A DNA stretch of 64,000 nt, taken from the NCBI GenBank assembly GCA_038496445.1, contig JALMLS010000079.1:124001-188000 (forward strand). Reading direction: 5' to 3'. The translations under genes and the position numbers were made by a program. This DNA is from Trichosphaerium sp. ATCC 40318 (lineage: Eukaryota > Discosea > Flabellinia > Trichosidae). Every line of letters begins with the position of its first letter. Position 1 is the stretch's first letter. The notes below the pieces were generated by a model. That model saw only the letters and a program-made list of their open reading frames with translations. It ran no database searches and was not told where the DNA came from. Of the stretch, positions 32,581 to 44,620 are shown one piece after another.

Positions 32581-35106
32581 TCAAAGACCACGGACAGCTC
32601 CATCCATAGCGCCGTCAATTCGAGGTCTGGTGGTGCGTACAATTTTAGGTGCATGTACACGATTTGATGTAGCCATTGGTTGTAATGTGACAACGTATGT
32701 TGGTAATATGTGCTCACCTGAAAGTAAGTTTAGAAAAAAAATTGAAGTTGATCTTTTGGTTGGCGTACGGTTGAACATTATTATCTCAGAGGCATGAGGT
32801 GATTGTTTTGGGTAGTGTACAAAGTGTGATTGATATCCATCTACAACATTATTCACGTTTTCATTCTCGAGAATTGGATAAATGTTACCAGGAGCAATAT
32901 ACTAAAAATGATAATAAGAATTCAATTTGCGGTACTTTTTTAGACTTACACAAACGAGCATTGTTAAAGTACCATCCTCATTTTGTTTGGCATATTTCTT
33001 AATATAATTTACAGAAGAAGATAGCCGAACACGGTCAGTTTGTGAATCTAAAGAATAACGTCAAAAAAAAAGTTCAGGAAAAAAAAAGAAAAAAAAAAGT
33101 TCATACCTTTTGACAAGTCTGTATTGAAGCCTCGGCTTATTGAATGTCTTAATGATGAAGTAGATTTACAAGCATATATAGCTGGGATAATAGGTAAATC
33201 ATATTCACCTGTATCTTTGTTCCAACCAACATTATTTACAAGGGTATTATATACTTGTAGAGAACTTTCTCTTCTTTTCTTTTCTTCATTTTCTATTCCA
33301 TTACTATCCTTCTTCCATTTTGCATTATTAAACAGGTTTGGAAATACTCTGTGTCCAGTCGCTAGCTTTTGTTTCTACAGTTACGGTGAGAAGAAAGAAG
33401 GAATCATAAATTTGTTTTGATCTGATAAACGTACACCAACTTCGAAGGCTTTCTGAAGTCTGTCGTTCTTGATTGCTTTGGCGCTTACAATTTTGAAATT
33501 ACTGCCGTCCAAATATGCCATTAAACGGTGAAGTCTCTCATACTCAAAAGGCTCAAGTATCTACGATATAAGATAAGCAACTCTGAAAGAAAAAAAAAAC
33601 TGACAGTCTAAATAGGAAAAATTGAACAAGAAAGTTCGTACATCTCCCTTGCGAATTATATGGCACGTTTTATAAGAAGCGGGATTTTTCCCATGACTTT
33701 TCCATGATCCATATTTTAAGAAAGTATCAGCAAAACGCCTAGAGTGGTGTGTAAGCTTCTCTAGGATTAAATAAACTATAAAAAAAAATTTACCAAGGGA
33801 ACAATGGGCATCCAAGTGACCACCAAGCTACTTCTCCTTGAGGTTGACAATTCGCTTGTAAGTTTGTAACGTAACGTGCATAATCTAAGAATAATAAATA
33901 TCAGATAAGAAACGAAACATACTGAGATATTCATCACAAAAAAAAATCAAGTTTTTCTTTTTTTTTTAGTCGCTTTTTTCTTACCACTTTTCAACTTTAC
34001 TATTCTGCTTTCTATCTGAGTGCAAACAGGTAGAGATAATCCCATGTTTAACAAGTCATTCTTCTTCAGTTTAAGCATCTGATCACCACTTTAAACCAAA
34101 AAAAAATTAGAATAAAAAAAAATAAATCACGTGTTAAAGTGTGTACGCACGTGATTCCTTTTTCTAAAAAAGGTTTCTTGGCATATGAGCTTATATTACC
34201 GACTTCTCTAGCAACCTTTTTAGAGCACCAGAAAGGAGGAGCAAGCTCTTTAAGTCTAATGACTTTAACATTGACTTTTACTGTAAACTCAATATCATTG
34301 AAAGTCCTCAAGATACCACTCCCATTATCGTTTACCCACTTTGCATACACTGTACCCTCATGAGGAAGATATAATGTTCCGTAACCGTGTTGCATGTTAT
34401 CCTTCCAAGAACCGACGTATTTTGTACCATCGTAATAAGTAAACATGCCAATACCGTCTTTATCATTGTTCTTCCACTGACCCGAATATTTTGCTCCACG
34501 AAGCAACGTCATTGTACCATCACCATGTTTCTTATCTTTAACCCATCCACCAGTATAAGAACAACCATTAGGCATCACTAGCGTCCCACGACCTTGGCGC
34601 AAGCCATTTTCGTATTGTCCTTTAAAAGTTGACCCATCAGGCCATATAAACGTTCCTTTACCGTGATACTTCCCTTCACGCCATTGACCACTATACGTTG
34701 ACCCATCTGAGTATTTAAACGTGCCAGTCCCGTGACGTTTATCATTTTTAAATTGGCCCGTATACTCCGCTCCCTTTATACCTGTAAAACAACCATCTCC
34801 ATGCCGTTTACCCTCTTTCCAGGCTCCAAAATACGATCCACGGCGATGGTACATTGCCATACCAACACCATGTGGCTTACCATTTTGTATTTCGCCTGTA
34901 TATTGCCAGTATCTGAACTCTAGGGTACCAGCACTGCGTTTTTGTTAGTGAAAACCCAAAAAAAAAGAAAAACACTGTTTTTTGTCTTTGTCGTTAATCA
35001 AAAACACGTGATTTTCAGTTGAAACAACGTACAGAGAACTCATGTTTCTTCGTGCAAAATGCCGTTTTCTGGTCCTAACTCGGCTTGTAAGACTATCAAT
35101 TTCCAT
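32581..35106 (-). CDS. MORN-SAM-ART multidomain protein
   Basis: Ten exons (35033-35106, 34151-34933, 33985-34088, 33794-33884, 33642-33738, 33435-33560, 33107-33374, 32950-33047, 32769-32901, 32581-32717), about 636 residues, phases all consistent. Residues about 30-240 are eight or nine MORN repeats (YSGQWREGKYHGKGTFIWPD). Residues about 245-320 are a SAM domain (KKPFLEKGITGDQMLKLKKN, DLLNMGLSLP, IESRIVKLKS). The C-terminal third resembles an ADP-ribosyltransferase fold: RLSSSVNYIKKYA, LVCYIAPGNIYPI, DGYQSHFVHYP, SPHASEIIMFN, HILPTYVVTL. It aligns by eye with the Ankyrin-PARP catalytic block. Of the H-Y-E triad only Glu is kept; the matching His and Tyr positions read Tyr (PAIYACK) and Arg (DRVRLSSS). 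Confidence 0.82.
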
Positions 35107-36514
35107 GCTTTTCTTTCGGTAATAATATCGCAGGTTATGTTATTTGGGTTTTTCTCTGTTTGTTGTGATGTGTTGCTTATCGTGTTTGGTTTGGGAGTAA
35201 TTGGGTACGCTGCGGGTTAGCTGAACGCTCTTCACAAGCTTCACAACTAAAGTGTACTTTGTGACGCGATATCGGTAGTTCATTACGTTCAAGTACTCAA
35301 GGAGCAGTATATAAACATTTTTAGAGCGTATTCAGACCATTATAGTAAATCGTTCTGGAATTTACGCTTATACGCGTCAAACTCCGTAACATCTTAGCGT
35401 AGTGCAAGATCTACAATAGTAAGGCTACAGGAGCTTTTTTCCAAATGGAAGTATTAAAAAAGGCCGTTGTGAATAGCCAATTTGTTTGAGAACAGTTCGA
35501 ATACCTTTCGACAAGGAAGGGAGGCTTTTAAGACATTTCGATCATGGAAGCAACGAAAGCAGCTTCAGTTGAGTGAGAGTTCCCAGACAAGTAAGACAAA
35601 AAGCAAGGCTAAAAGTCAAAGCGGCTTACAAAACTCAAAGTGAGAAAATTAATAGCTGTGATCAGATTGCTGCTTCATTTCTTCAATACCTTACGGGATA
35701 TTGGGAACCAAATCAACTACTGCACACAAAATACTACAGCCAGCCCACTAGGCTTGTATACCCTCTACTCAATAACAAGTTCTAGAACAAAAATAAAGTT
35801 GCTAGAGATTGTCAATAAATTCATCTCCAATTTTTTTGTTATGGTAGATTGTGACCACTTCTTGTTTGATTGTTTACGATGGTGAAAATGCATTTTCATT
35901 GTAAATTGATCTAGTGAAAAAGTGATACGTGGAATGTTCTCATAAGCTGAAATGAAAAAAACCTGTTCGTAACACGTGAGCCGTGTCAAAGCATAAAACT
36001 AGAAACTAGTATCTCGTTAACGAGGGGTGGAAAGCTGTAATTCACACACAATTAGTCTGTGAATTAGGTAACTGCCACTCTAGTGTAGAGTACGTGCGTA
36101 ACGGCAATGTGACGATCTGGAGGGTATTCTGATAATCTTGAGAAAGTTGGTATAACGCGTCGTACCATTACCACTTTCGACTTACAGTTTTGAGTATTCT
36201 AGATATCTAGAGGCGACAGTTAAGCTTCGTTTCGTTTCGTTTCACATGTCTCGTGGCCTACGAGTTCTCGGGTTGGCGCTTATAAATGCCAAGCAGGTGT
36301 ACAAACAACAGCGAGGTAGCCATGGAGATATCTTAGTGGGTAGTACTACCTGAAAATACAAGAAAAAACATCGGTTAACGTTTGGGATACAGACCAACAA
36401 CGTGAAGGCGTCTTCAAACCTGATACCGCCACGTGGGAAAATTAGTTGGAAATATTTGCCAACAATGTGCGATTTTAAAGAAGTGAATTACCATAATTCT
36501 AAGCCTTAAACACG
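35107..36514. other. Long intergenic region
   Basis: About 1.4 kb between divergent genes. I see no supported exon. A TTTCGTTTCG microrepeat lies near 36229-36242. Confidence 0.5.
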
Positions 36515-37889
36515 ATGCGCACCTCATTGTTTGTTATTCTAGCAATATTAGCAGTGGCTGCTGCGTTTGACCTGATTTCTATCGACAAGACTAACAGCAC
36601 TGGAGTATCTTACTGCGGCTCTAAATGCCGTTCGGTCAGCTGCGGACCTAGTTGGAACAAGCATAGTTCAGGAAAATGCTGCCCTGTAGTACCTGGATCA
36701 AAGAAGTCATGCTCAAAGTCCTGCGCTACAGCAAAATCATGCACCTGCCCACAACACACAAGCTCTTATTCTTTCCCTCAAAAACACTGCTCTTTGGCAA
36801 GCGATGAACATTTACTCGAGAAGGAAGCTTTGCTTGGCTCTTACACAAGTGCTCTACAAGATTTGAAAGATTGGGCAAACTCAAAAGGAATAGATCGTCC
36901 TTCATTTAAAGGACTCATGTTTGCTGCTTTCACGAGTGCCTATCAGGCAGATTTTAGCAACTTGCAAGCTTTTCAGTTGCTTATGTCACAAACTGATCCA
37001 GCACCTCCTTCAAATAAGCTTCCAGGCTTTTTGTTTACAGTACTTACGAGCGCTATTGGAAACTTGGGTGATGTTGGTACGACTTCTTTTTTTTTTTTTT
37101 TTATTGATCTGTCACGTGATTAATTGTATTTCAAAAGGCGGTAATATATCAACTATTATAAAACTTGCAAATGGTGGAATTTCAGCTGTAACTACTAATG
37201 ATAAGAATAAGCATAACCCAGATGTCACATGGAAAGATTTCATTGTTGATAGAATCTTGGACGCCAATGCAGCAAAGCCTGGTTTGGAAACTGCATTAAA
37301 TAACTATTTGGTCGCGTACTACAAGCACTATAAGATCCCTACTAGTGGCGTAAAGGGAACGAAATCTGCAGCTTACGGTCACTTGGCTTCACTTCTCAAA
37401 AAGTTCTACGATAGGCCGACATCAACCCAAGCGTTTGTCCATCTCGTAGGCAAGCAACTTTTTTCTGAATTCTTTTTTCTTTTTTGAAGTACCAGTACAC
37501 GTGAAGCTGATATTTTTGTTTTATAGGGGATTATCTTAACTCAGTAAAAGCCGGTATTGTCGTATCTGCATGTGGTAGCAAGTTTGAATGGCGTATTTCG
37601 AAGTTGAACTCCAATTCAGCACTTACAAGCAAACTTATGCAAAAAATGGGAAACTGTATTAACCCTGCCACAAACTTCAAGGACAGACATGGAACTCCAG
37701 TGCGTATCGCTCTTTTTAGTTGTGAAGTACGTAACCAGTAAATCAATAACCAAAAACAAAGTCAACAATTGGTACTAACTATTTTATTTTTAGCACGCAG
37801 TAACAAATGTCAAAAATTCGGCAATTGTTGGCCACCATTCCAGTGATTTCAAAGTATGCGGTGTTTCTGCCAAAGACGTAGACTTCTAA
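36515..37889 (+). CDS. Secreted protein with N-terminal Cys-rich module
   Basis: Exons 36515-37076, 37138-37449, 37527-37699 and 37794-37889. There is a clear signal peptide (MRTSLFVILAILAVAAA), then a Cys-rich module of about 60 residues (YCGSKCRSVSCGPSW, GKCCPVVPG, CSKSCATAKSCTCP). The remaining roughly 270 residues are helical and Lys-rich (YTSALQDLKDWANSKG, DVTWKDFIVDRILDANAA) with a late SACGSKFEW and GVSAKDVDF end. No family recognised. The intron after 37449 has the donor GCAAGC and no in-phase GT alternative, so a GC-AG intron is likely. Probably an extracellular defence, matrix or toxin-like protein; the function is not shown. Confidence 0.82.
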
Positions 37890-38337
37890 GTGATGATAGT
37901 ACCTGGTGCAATGTAACCAATAAAGTACCCTCCCAAATTGTTTGAAAAGTACATTCTGAAGCTCTTCATTTTGGACCTGTGGTAGTATCTCCAGGCAAGA
38001 GATTAACCGTATGGTTAGCTGCTATATGTTTGTTGTTTGTTAGACCATCTTCACACGCATATCTGAAGAAGCAAGTTGTTCTAGCTTCAGCTTATTCTTT
38101 CGCTTCCTGTGTACTAGGTGTAAGTACCCAACATCTAAGTTAGATCACTAAAACGTGCTTGCTTCCTTTTCATAACCAAGGTAGCCAAAACCAGGTTTTG
38201 TATTTTGCGCAAAAAGTCCAGTGTAGTACCGTTTTTCGTACCCTACACGAACTACAAAGCATCTAGCTATGTTAAACAATACACTAAACGCCAAACATCA
38301 AAAGCATGTTATACATACAAGCGTATAAAACCTATTG
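37890..38337. other. Intergenic
   Basis: Spacer downstream of the Cys-rich gene; AT-rich, with no exon supported. Confidence 0.4.
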
Positions 38338-39012
38338 TCTGAGTGCAAAAACAGCTTTTTGGACCCTCCCACAGAGATTTTAGCTCATATCTTATGTCAA
38401 ACAACTAAATCACGATTCGCAGCATATCAAACGTGTCATCACCTTGCTGCTATTGTTCATGACATTATCGGATACAATGATGTTAAATTTCAAGTATGTG
38501 GCAAGCTACAGCAATTCTAAGACATCCAAGTACCCTCCTACATACCGAAATCATTCTTTGTGCTAGTCAGATTAGAAGGTTTAAACTCTTTTTGCTGCAT
38601 ATGCTATTAATCTCACTTGTACATGCATAGCAGATGAAGGGTTAAAAGCACTTTCGAACGTTAATGCTATCTATCTTTATGGTTGCAGGGGAGTTACACA
38701 TGAAGGAATAAAGGCTCTAACTAGTGTACAAGAAATTCATGCTGAAAGCACTCTGCTACAAAAGAAGGTGTGAGCTGTTTTCGTAATAGGATAAAACTAG
38801 GGGGTGGCCTCTTAATTACAGCCAAAGTTATTTTAAAATATTGAATTGTAATTGCAACAATATATCAGTTAAAGAATTGCATTTAAAGCGCCCTTCAATG
38901 AAGAGTTGTTTTTCAGTTTTATTTAATTTACTTTTGATGTTGAGAATATATTGAGATTAAATCTTTTATAAACCAGGGGAGTTATGAAGGACTAAAGGTT
39001 CTAACTACTATG
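38338..39012 (+). pseudogene. F-box/LRR gene relic
   Basis: One open stretch reads as an F-box (LDPPTEILAHILCQTTKSRF, then YQTCHHLAAIV). About 150 bases later another reads as RNI-type leucine-rich repeats (DEGLKALSNVNAIYLYGCRG, VTHEGIKALTSVQEI). A shorter degraded repeat (SYEGLKVLTTM) follows at about 38985. There is no in-frame ATG and the joins do not hold together, so I take it as a decayed or fragmentary gene; a missed intact model is possible. Confidence 0.5.
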
Positions 39013-39281
39013 GTACGTATGAGTTTACCAAGATTGACAAACTTCTTTTATAAGACAACTAACACGGCCACATGCAACTCATGGAAAACTCAACACTGAA
39101 GCGTTCTTGCGATTATAAAGCTCGCATTCACTGTATGCTGGTATGGGCTCCTTTCTTTATTTTTTTTTGAGGCAAAAAGCTTCTTTTATTTTTTTTTTTC
39201 AAAATCTCAGTATTGAGACCTTACTGTACTCAACTCTAGCATTAAGATGTCATACAGTATGAACTGATTAAAGTGGCGTCA

Positions 39282-41111
39282 TTATTTAGCGAATTTGATC
39301 CATTTTCCTGCTTCGGCCTGAAAAAACATTGAGTTTTAGAAATCACGTGATTTGTGATAAAATTGATATTAGTACGTACCTTTGGGTAAACAGCTTTGAG
39401 CATAGTTAACCATTTTTTTGAACCTTCATCGTATTTGCAAAGATAAAACTTGCAAGAGCGTCCTCCTGAGTTAGGTAACGTTGGACCATCCGTAAGCTTA
39501 ACAGTAACTGAATTTCCTGGAGATGGAAGTTTTTTCAATTCTTGAAGCCTAGACACGTGTCAGTATTCGCTAAAAGTTTTCTTCATGTACCCTCCGAAAG
39601 GACCTTCAATACGCCAACGACCAGTAACTTTACCAGTAGCACCAAAGGTGATCTATTGGTGAAGTTAATAAGCGCGACTTGCGCCTGTTTTTTTTTTTTA
39701 GATATTTTTCTTGTACCTCTTCAGCGCCTTCGTCACGACCTCTTGGATCAGGTAGAATGGCAACAACAGTTACAGGGCCCTTATTGAAGGTTACTTCACC
39801 TCTTGCTTCATCCAATGCGTTTTCATCTGCATTAGTGATGGCAACGAGAACGCTGTCTTGAAGCCACAATTTTTGATTTTCAATCAAAGGATTATTGTAT
39901 CCTTAAAAACAAGACAATTAGTTTTTGAAGATCGTCAATCGAAGTGTACCTTTACAGAATGGTAAAGACTTTACCCAGTTGTTGTACGCTTTTTCCCAAG
40001 CGGAAGGAGGATCTAAAAAACATCAAATTAATTTTCTTGTTTACGTCGAGAAAAAAAACTTTCTCCTTACCATGTAAGGCCCATTTCTTCAACGTGGCTA
40101 CTTCGTTTGGGTACAAGTTATTCAATCTGTACATGATAGACATGTATATCATTGCGCGAGCAACATCACCTCTATGACAAAAGTATAAGAGAAATTCCAG
40201 TTTTTTGTTTTACACATTTTCTTTTTTTGCTTACTTGCTGCGATTTGGTACAATCCACTCATGCTCTTCGTCCAAACCAACTCCTTTATAAGCGGCTGTG
40301 CCCTTGAATCTAAGTGGTTTATGTTTTACACCATCTCCATCGAGGTCAAAAGGATAACACCTTTATTTCTTGTAAGTACGCTAAATTATGATAATGCGCT
40401 TTGTTACGCACTCTCTCATTTTGTTTACTGTTTGGTGAGACGCTGCCATGTTAAACAAATTAGTTGTCGCTCCGGCAAAAATATTAGGGTGTTGTTTCAA
40501 GAACTTAGGGTACTACAAGGAGATGGTTAGTACAAGCATATTTCGATAAAAACCCCGAACAAAAATTAGCGATAAGGACTTGAAAATATACGCACTTTGG
40601 CTTGCATTTGTTGACAAAGAACGTCCTTTGGTAACACGTGCTCGATAGATTGTTTACGATCTTTTAGTAGTTTGTTGATATCCATTTTCTCGTCAGCGGC
40701 GTATACAGGAGGCACTTGTAGGTAAGGATACTTGCCATTGATTTTCTGGGACAAAAAAACGCCTTTAGATAAAAAAAAAAATAGCGCAATAGGTGACGCT
40801 ATTACCACACTCGTACTTGAGAGAAAAAGTTCCAAAAGTACTGTTTACGCTCCTTCCACGTCCAAGCTTTCTGATTTGGACTACCATATTTATCTCGGAG
40901 ATGCTCATCGTACCAACAATTAAAACTATCCGGATTACCTTTAAAACAGAGTTGTTTTAGTATTTAATCACGTGATTGTAAAAGATATACCGCTTGGTGG
41001 ACACGCGCGTTTCCTAAAGTCATTTGCGTTTGGAGGACGCTTAGCTGCTGGTTTTGGGTGCGGCTTTTTAGCTGCGGAACCGTCTTTCGTAAGAGCCGAT
41101 TTAAAGTCCAT
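39282..41111 (-). CDS. Endonuclease I (EndA/NucM-like) family protein
   Basis: Thirteen exons from 40991-41111 to 39282-39317. Endonuclease-I hallmarks: SIEHVLPKD (catalytic-His region), NLFNMAASHQTVNKMREC (the N-x-VN-x-R segment), EEHEWIVP, KGDVARAMIYMSIMYRL and NNPLIENQKLWL. The family consists of metal-dependent nucleases, mostly bacterial and secreted. A C-terminal beta-rich domain follows (ITFGATGKVTGRWRIEGPFG). No signal peptide is visible from the ATG at 41111 (MDFKSALTKDGSAAKKPHPK is basic); the ORF is open upstream, so the true start could lie further 5' and be spliced. The intron at 40361-40399 is very short and needs a GC donor. Confidence 0.78.
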
Positions 41112-41384
41112 ACTGCGAGAAACAATCTGAGAAATACGTTGACGATTTTTGCCAAAACAGGACAAGTTTTCGTATTTTTGTAGGTACAGCGAAGGAATAG
41201 TTGTCACACAACATACGTAACAGAATATGATAAGATGAGAGTGATTAAATGTTACAACAAGCTGGCTCCCAAACTACTCAATGGATGCTCTGTTTACGGT
41301 TGTTTACGCAAGGTAATGTTGATAGGGAATAGTGATTTATTCAAGTTGTTGTGAGATAACACGGTATCTTTATTCAAGAGATTC

Positions 41385-42583
41385 TTATGGTGCAGGTTCA
41401 ACCATAAATGTAGGAGATCCAACAGGAGCGAAACATCGTTGTTGAGTGTTGACCCTTTTGATATGATCATGTTAGTTTAAAACAATGAACAAAAGCTACA
41501 ACGTACACATTAGTGCTTGCATGTGATCGTGTTATTGCTCCACTATCGTGTATTACCCATGGTTGGAATTCTGAGATTGTTCCAGTTCCTAAACGATTCT
41601 TAGAGAACAGTGCATAGAAATACAACCAGTCAGTGTGACATACCTATAAATGTTCCATTGAAGGTACAGCTAACAAGGCTTCCAGCTACCAAAGATGCTC
41701 TTGAAGTTGCAAAGTCGTTGATACCAGGTACAGGATTGAACTGATATAAACAAATAGATTGTAAAGAGTATCATTTAGAAAGTAGAAGGTACCTCAGGCA
41801 TATCACATTCAATTCCATCAGCGGCAACAATGCCGTTTGTGAATGGAAACTCAATTGACATCTCTTCGAATGAACTTCCTGTGTTACTACAAACAACATC
41901 AACTCTGAATTGGTTGCCTACAGAGGTATGAATAAGATGAACAATTGAAAAAAGTAGTATTTGTACCAACAGTTGCGCTTGAATCAAGGAATAATCTGTG
42001 CTCACAAATAATCTTAGTCGAGGTACACATGAAATCAAGAACAACAAATCGGCTTTCAGGAGCGTGAACATCAATTTTAAGACTCAGTTCGGTTACAGAG
42101 GTTGGCAGAACATGAAAGAATGGAATACAAACAGAAGTTCTTTGAGTGATATTTTGGAACACGTGTGTTGATACTTGATAGACGTCATTATTCTTTACAC
42201 TGATTGTCGCTGATGCTCCTTCATTTGCAAAAAACAAATGAAGTAACCAGCAATCTAAGAGTATTTAGAGGCACACGTACACAAAGAGCGACTAACGTAC
42301 CAGGACTCCATTCTTCTGTGAAATTGATTGGAGGGTTCATAGAGTTTGGTGGACTTGCGTATGGATAACCAGAGTATGTGATTGTTGCGTGGGTACCACA
42401 AGCGCCAATAGTTGATGCTGAAGCGCCATATGCGTTGCTTGAGCTCAAGTGAGATCGAATGAGAAGTGAGTTAGGAAGTGCATTTGGGTTGTTTGATACA
42501 CCAACAGCCACAACTTCACGGGCGCACTTCTGAAAATTCAAAGAACCAATCCTCGAATATCCACACTTAAACACTACATGCAT
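41385..42583 (-). CDS. Secreted or surface beta-rich protein, 5' end uncertain
   Basis: Exons 42301-42529, 41967-42218, 41793-41917, 41644-41740, 41507-41588 and 41385-41454 join in phase. The possible ATG exon 42575-42583 (MHV) is weak, so a signal-peptide exon may be missing. The product is rich in Ser/Thr/Asn with spaced cysteines and N-glycosylation sites (NFT, NIT, NGT): GACGTHATITYSGYPYA, RFVVLDFMCTSTKIICEH, SLVSCTFNGTFIG, ending SPTFMVEPAP. It resembles an extracellular beta-sandwich protein; no family recognised. Fragments of its last exons are repeated in inverse orientation at 42.7-43.1 and 48.4-49.3 kb. Confidence 0.65.
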
Positions 42584-42725
42584 AGATGTCTAGAGTCACT
42601 CTGGCAATATTTGATGATGAGAGATGTAACGTGAAAAATAGTAGAGAAAAACAACGAGAAAATTGTGCAAAGTGTGTATGTGTACAGACACAAAGACACA
42701 TGTGTTGTGATTCATAAAAATAATA

Positions 42726-43092
42726 TCAGTTCAATGCTGTACCTGGTATCAACGACTTTGCAACTTCAAGAGCATCTTTGGTAGCTGGAAGCCTTGTTAG
42801 CTGTACCTTCAATGGAACATTTATAGGTATGTCACACTGACTGGTTGTATTTCTATGCACTGTTCTCTAAGAATCGTTTTAGGAACAGGAACAATCTCAG
42901 AATTCCAACCATGGGTAATGCACGATACTGGAGCAATAACACGATCACATGCAAGCACTAATGTGTATGTTTATTTTTTCTGTAGTGTGAGTTAACTAAC
43001 GCCACATCAAAAGAGTCAACACTCAACAACGATGTTTCGCTCCTGTTGGATCTCCTACATTTATGGTCGTACCTGCACCATAAGAATGAATA
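42726..43092 (+). pseudogene. Inverted copy of the 3' exons of the 41.4-42.6 kb gene
   Basis: Bases 42726-42965 repeat, in opposite orientation and nearly identically including intron sequence, the stretch 41507-41745. Bases 43011-43092 repeat 41385-41454. The second-to-last intron is partly replaced. No ATG or full reading frame is kept. Confidence 0.75.
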
Positions 43093-43363
43093 CAAGTCGC
43101 CGCACAACTTGAAATAAATTGTTATTCGCAAAATTAATAGCGACACTATGTGTTGTTTCTCGTTCTATCTGTTTTCAAGTATTCAGAACAAGTCTCTTCT
43201 TTTTTATCAAACAATTTCAATGTACGTACTTTTTTCAAGTGATACTGTACACCTAACGTTTGTCACGAACCCGTACAAAATTATCACACTACAGTATTAA
43301 AAAATATCACGTGACTTGTCAGATTTGTAGTATATTTGTTATTTTCCAGAAATCCTTTTTCAA

Positions 43364-44620
43364 ATGAAGCAACACGTCTCAATAATCATTCTTATCGCTG
43401 TAATACTTTCTATTATATCACCATGCGCATGCTTACCAAACCCTGGGTTCCTATTCTTATCGATACGTGATACTCTTGTCATTCAATCATCAGACTTGGC
43501 TTTTAACGGTACCATACAGACAAACACAACAACAAACCCATTTTTTTGACTATTTCCTCAACTATTTTGCTAACACTGTTTTCAGACTTTGGTGATACCC
43601 AATTTGATACTGGTATACGAGCAGAACTGGGTCCGGGTGCAGACACCATGGTGAGTAAGTGTAACTTTTTTTCGCCTTCAAAAAGTTGTTTACACTCATT
43701 TTAATCAGTACCTTCGTTGGATGGCCAAATGGTATTGTTTGGCTCTACAACATCAAACAGAATAAGTATGGTTATATCGGTGAGAGCATTAGACAATACA
43801 GAGATTTGTTCTGGGCTTGTAAACACGGGGATTTCGGCTGGATTTTTTGTTGATGACACTGTATTCTTCGCAATGCAACGTTCTTCTACAGTGATCACCC
43901 GTTACCACCTTGACACCTCAAATGTTGATGATTGTATATCTGGGCCTATATCAACTTGTACAATTACACGTCCTTTCTCAAACACCCGAATACAAGGAAG
44001 TACGCAGTTTGTTAGAAAGGATAATTTTGTTTTTTGATTCTTTAAAAGCTGTTACTCTTTTCTCCAGTGTCACCCACGTGTCTTATGATTATTGTAGTGA
44101 CTGGTGGAGGAAGTGAAATAATGTATCTTTCCATTGAAGGAGTTTTTAGTACTGCCAGTACATCCTTTTATGAAGTTCAAGTATCTGCTCTCTTTTCGGA
44201 TTCTTGCGAACTTGATGTATCGTTACTTCCACAACTTGGAGATACAATCATGGGCATATATAGAATAACTATACTTGATGAGAATAGACTCCTTGCATCT
44301 TCTGGTGGTGACACAATTACAATTGATAAGGCGACTGGTACTACTAGGTTGTTTAATTTCGCTAAACAGTCATGTGTTATAGGCGAACAAATGGCTTATT
44401 TTACAGCACCAATAGGTTCCCCTAATCTACAACCTACTTTTTATTCTACTACAGCGTTTTGTGCTCCACGAGTACGTCACTTTTAAACTTGTTTATTTTA
44501 TCTATTCACAAACATGATTGTTTTTTAGATCACACCGGAGATGACCGCTTTAAGGATTCAGTTATTATCTCAGTAAAGTACCAAGTTTCAGACAATAAAA
44601 ATAAAGGTTCCAACCGAGTA
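43364..44620 (+). pseudogene. Signal-peptide gene, decayed copy A
   Basis: Starts with a good signal peptide (MKQHVSIIILIAVILSIISP, CACLP) and continues through exons with FGDTQFDTGIR, PSLDGQMVLFG, SVRALDNTEIC and GFFVDDTVFF, then ELDVSLLPQLGDTIMG. The frame breaks after KDNFVF with a stop where copy B stays open. Copy A also has an in-frame 3-codon-scale difference near 43465. It is a direct repeat of 49525-50775 and shares its promoter and intron sequence. The family is unknown (beta-propeller-like spacing). Possibly still transcribed. Confidence 0.6.

Noticed and set aside
35573-35989. Overlapping 70-80 codon frames in the 35-36.5 kb gap
   Set aside because: They overlap each other on both strands and carry no recognisable motif.
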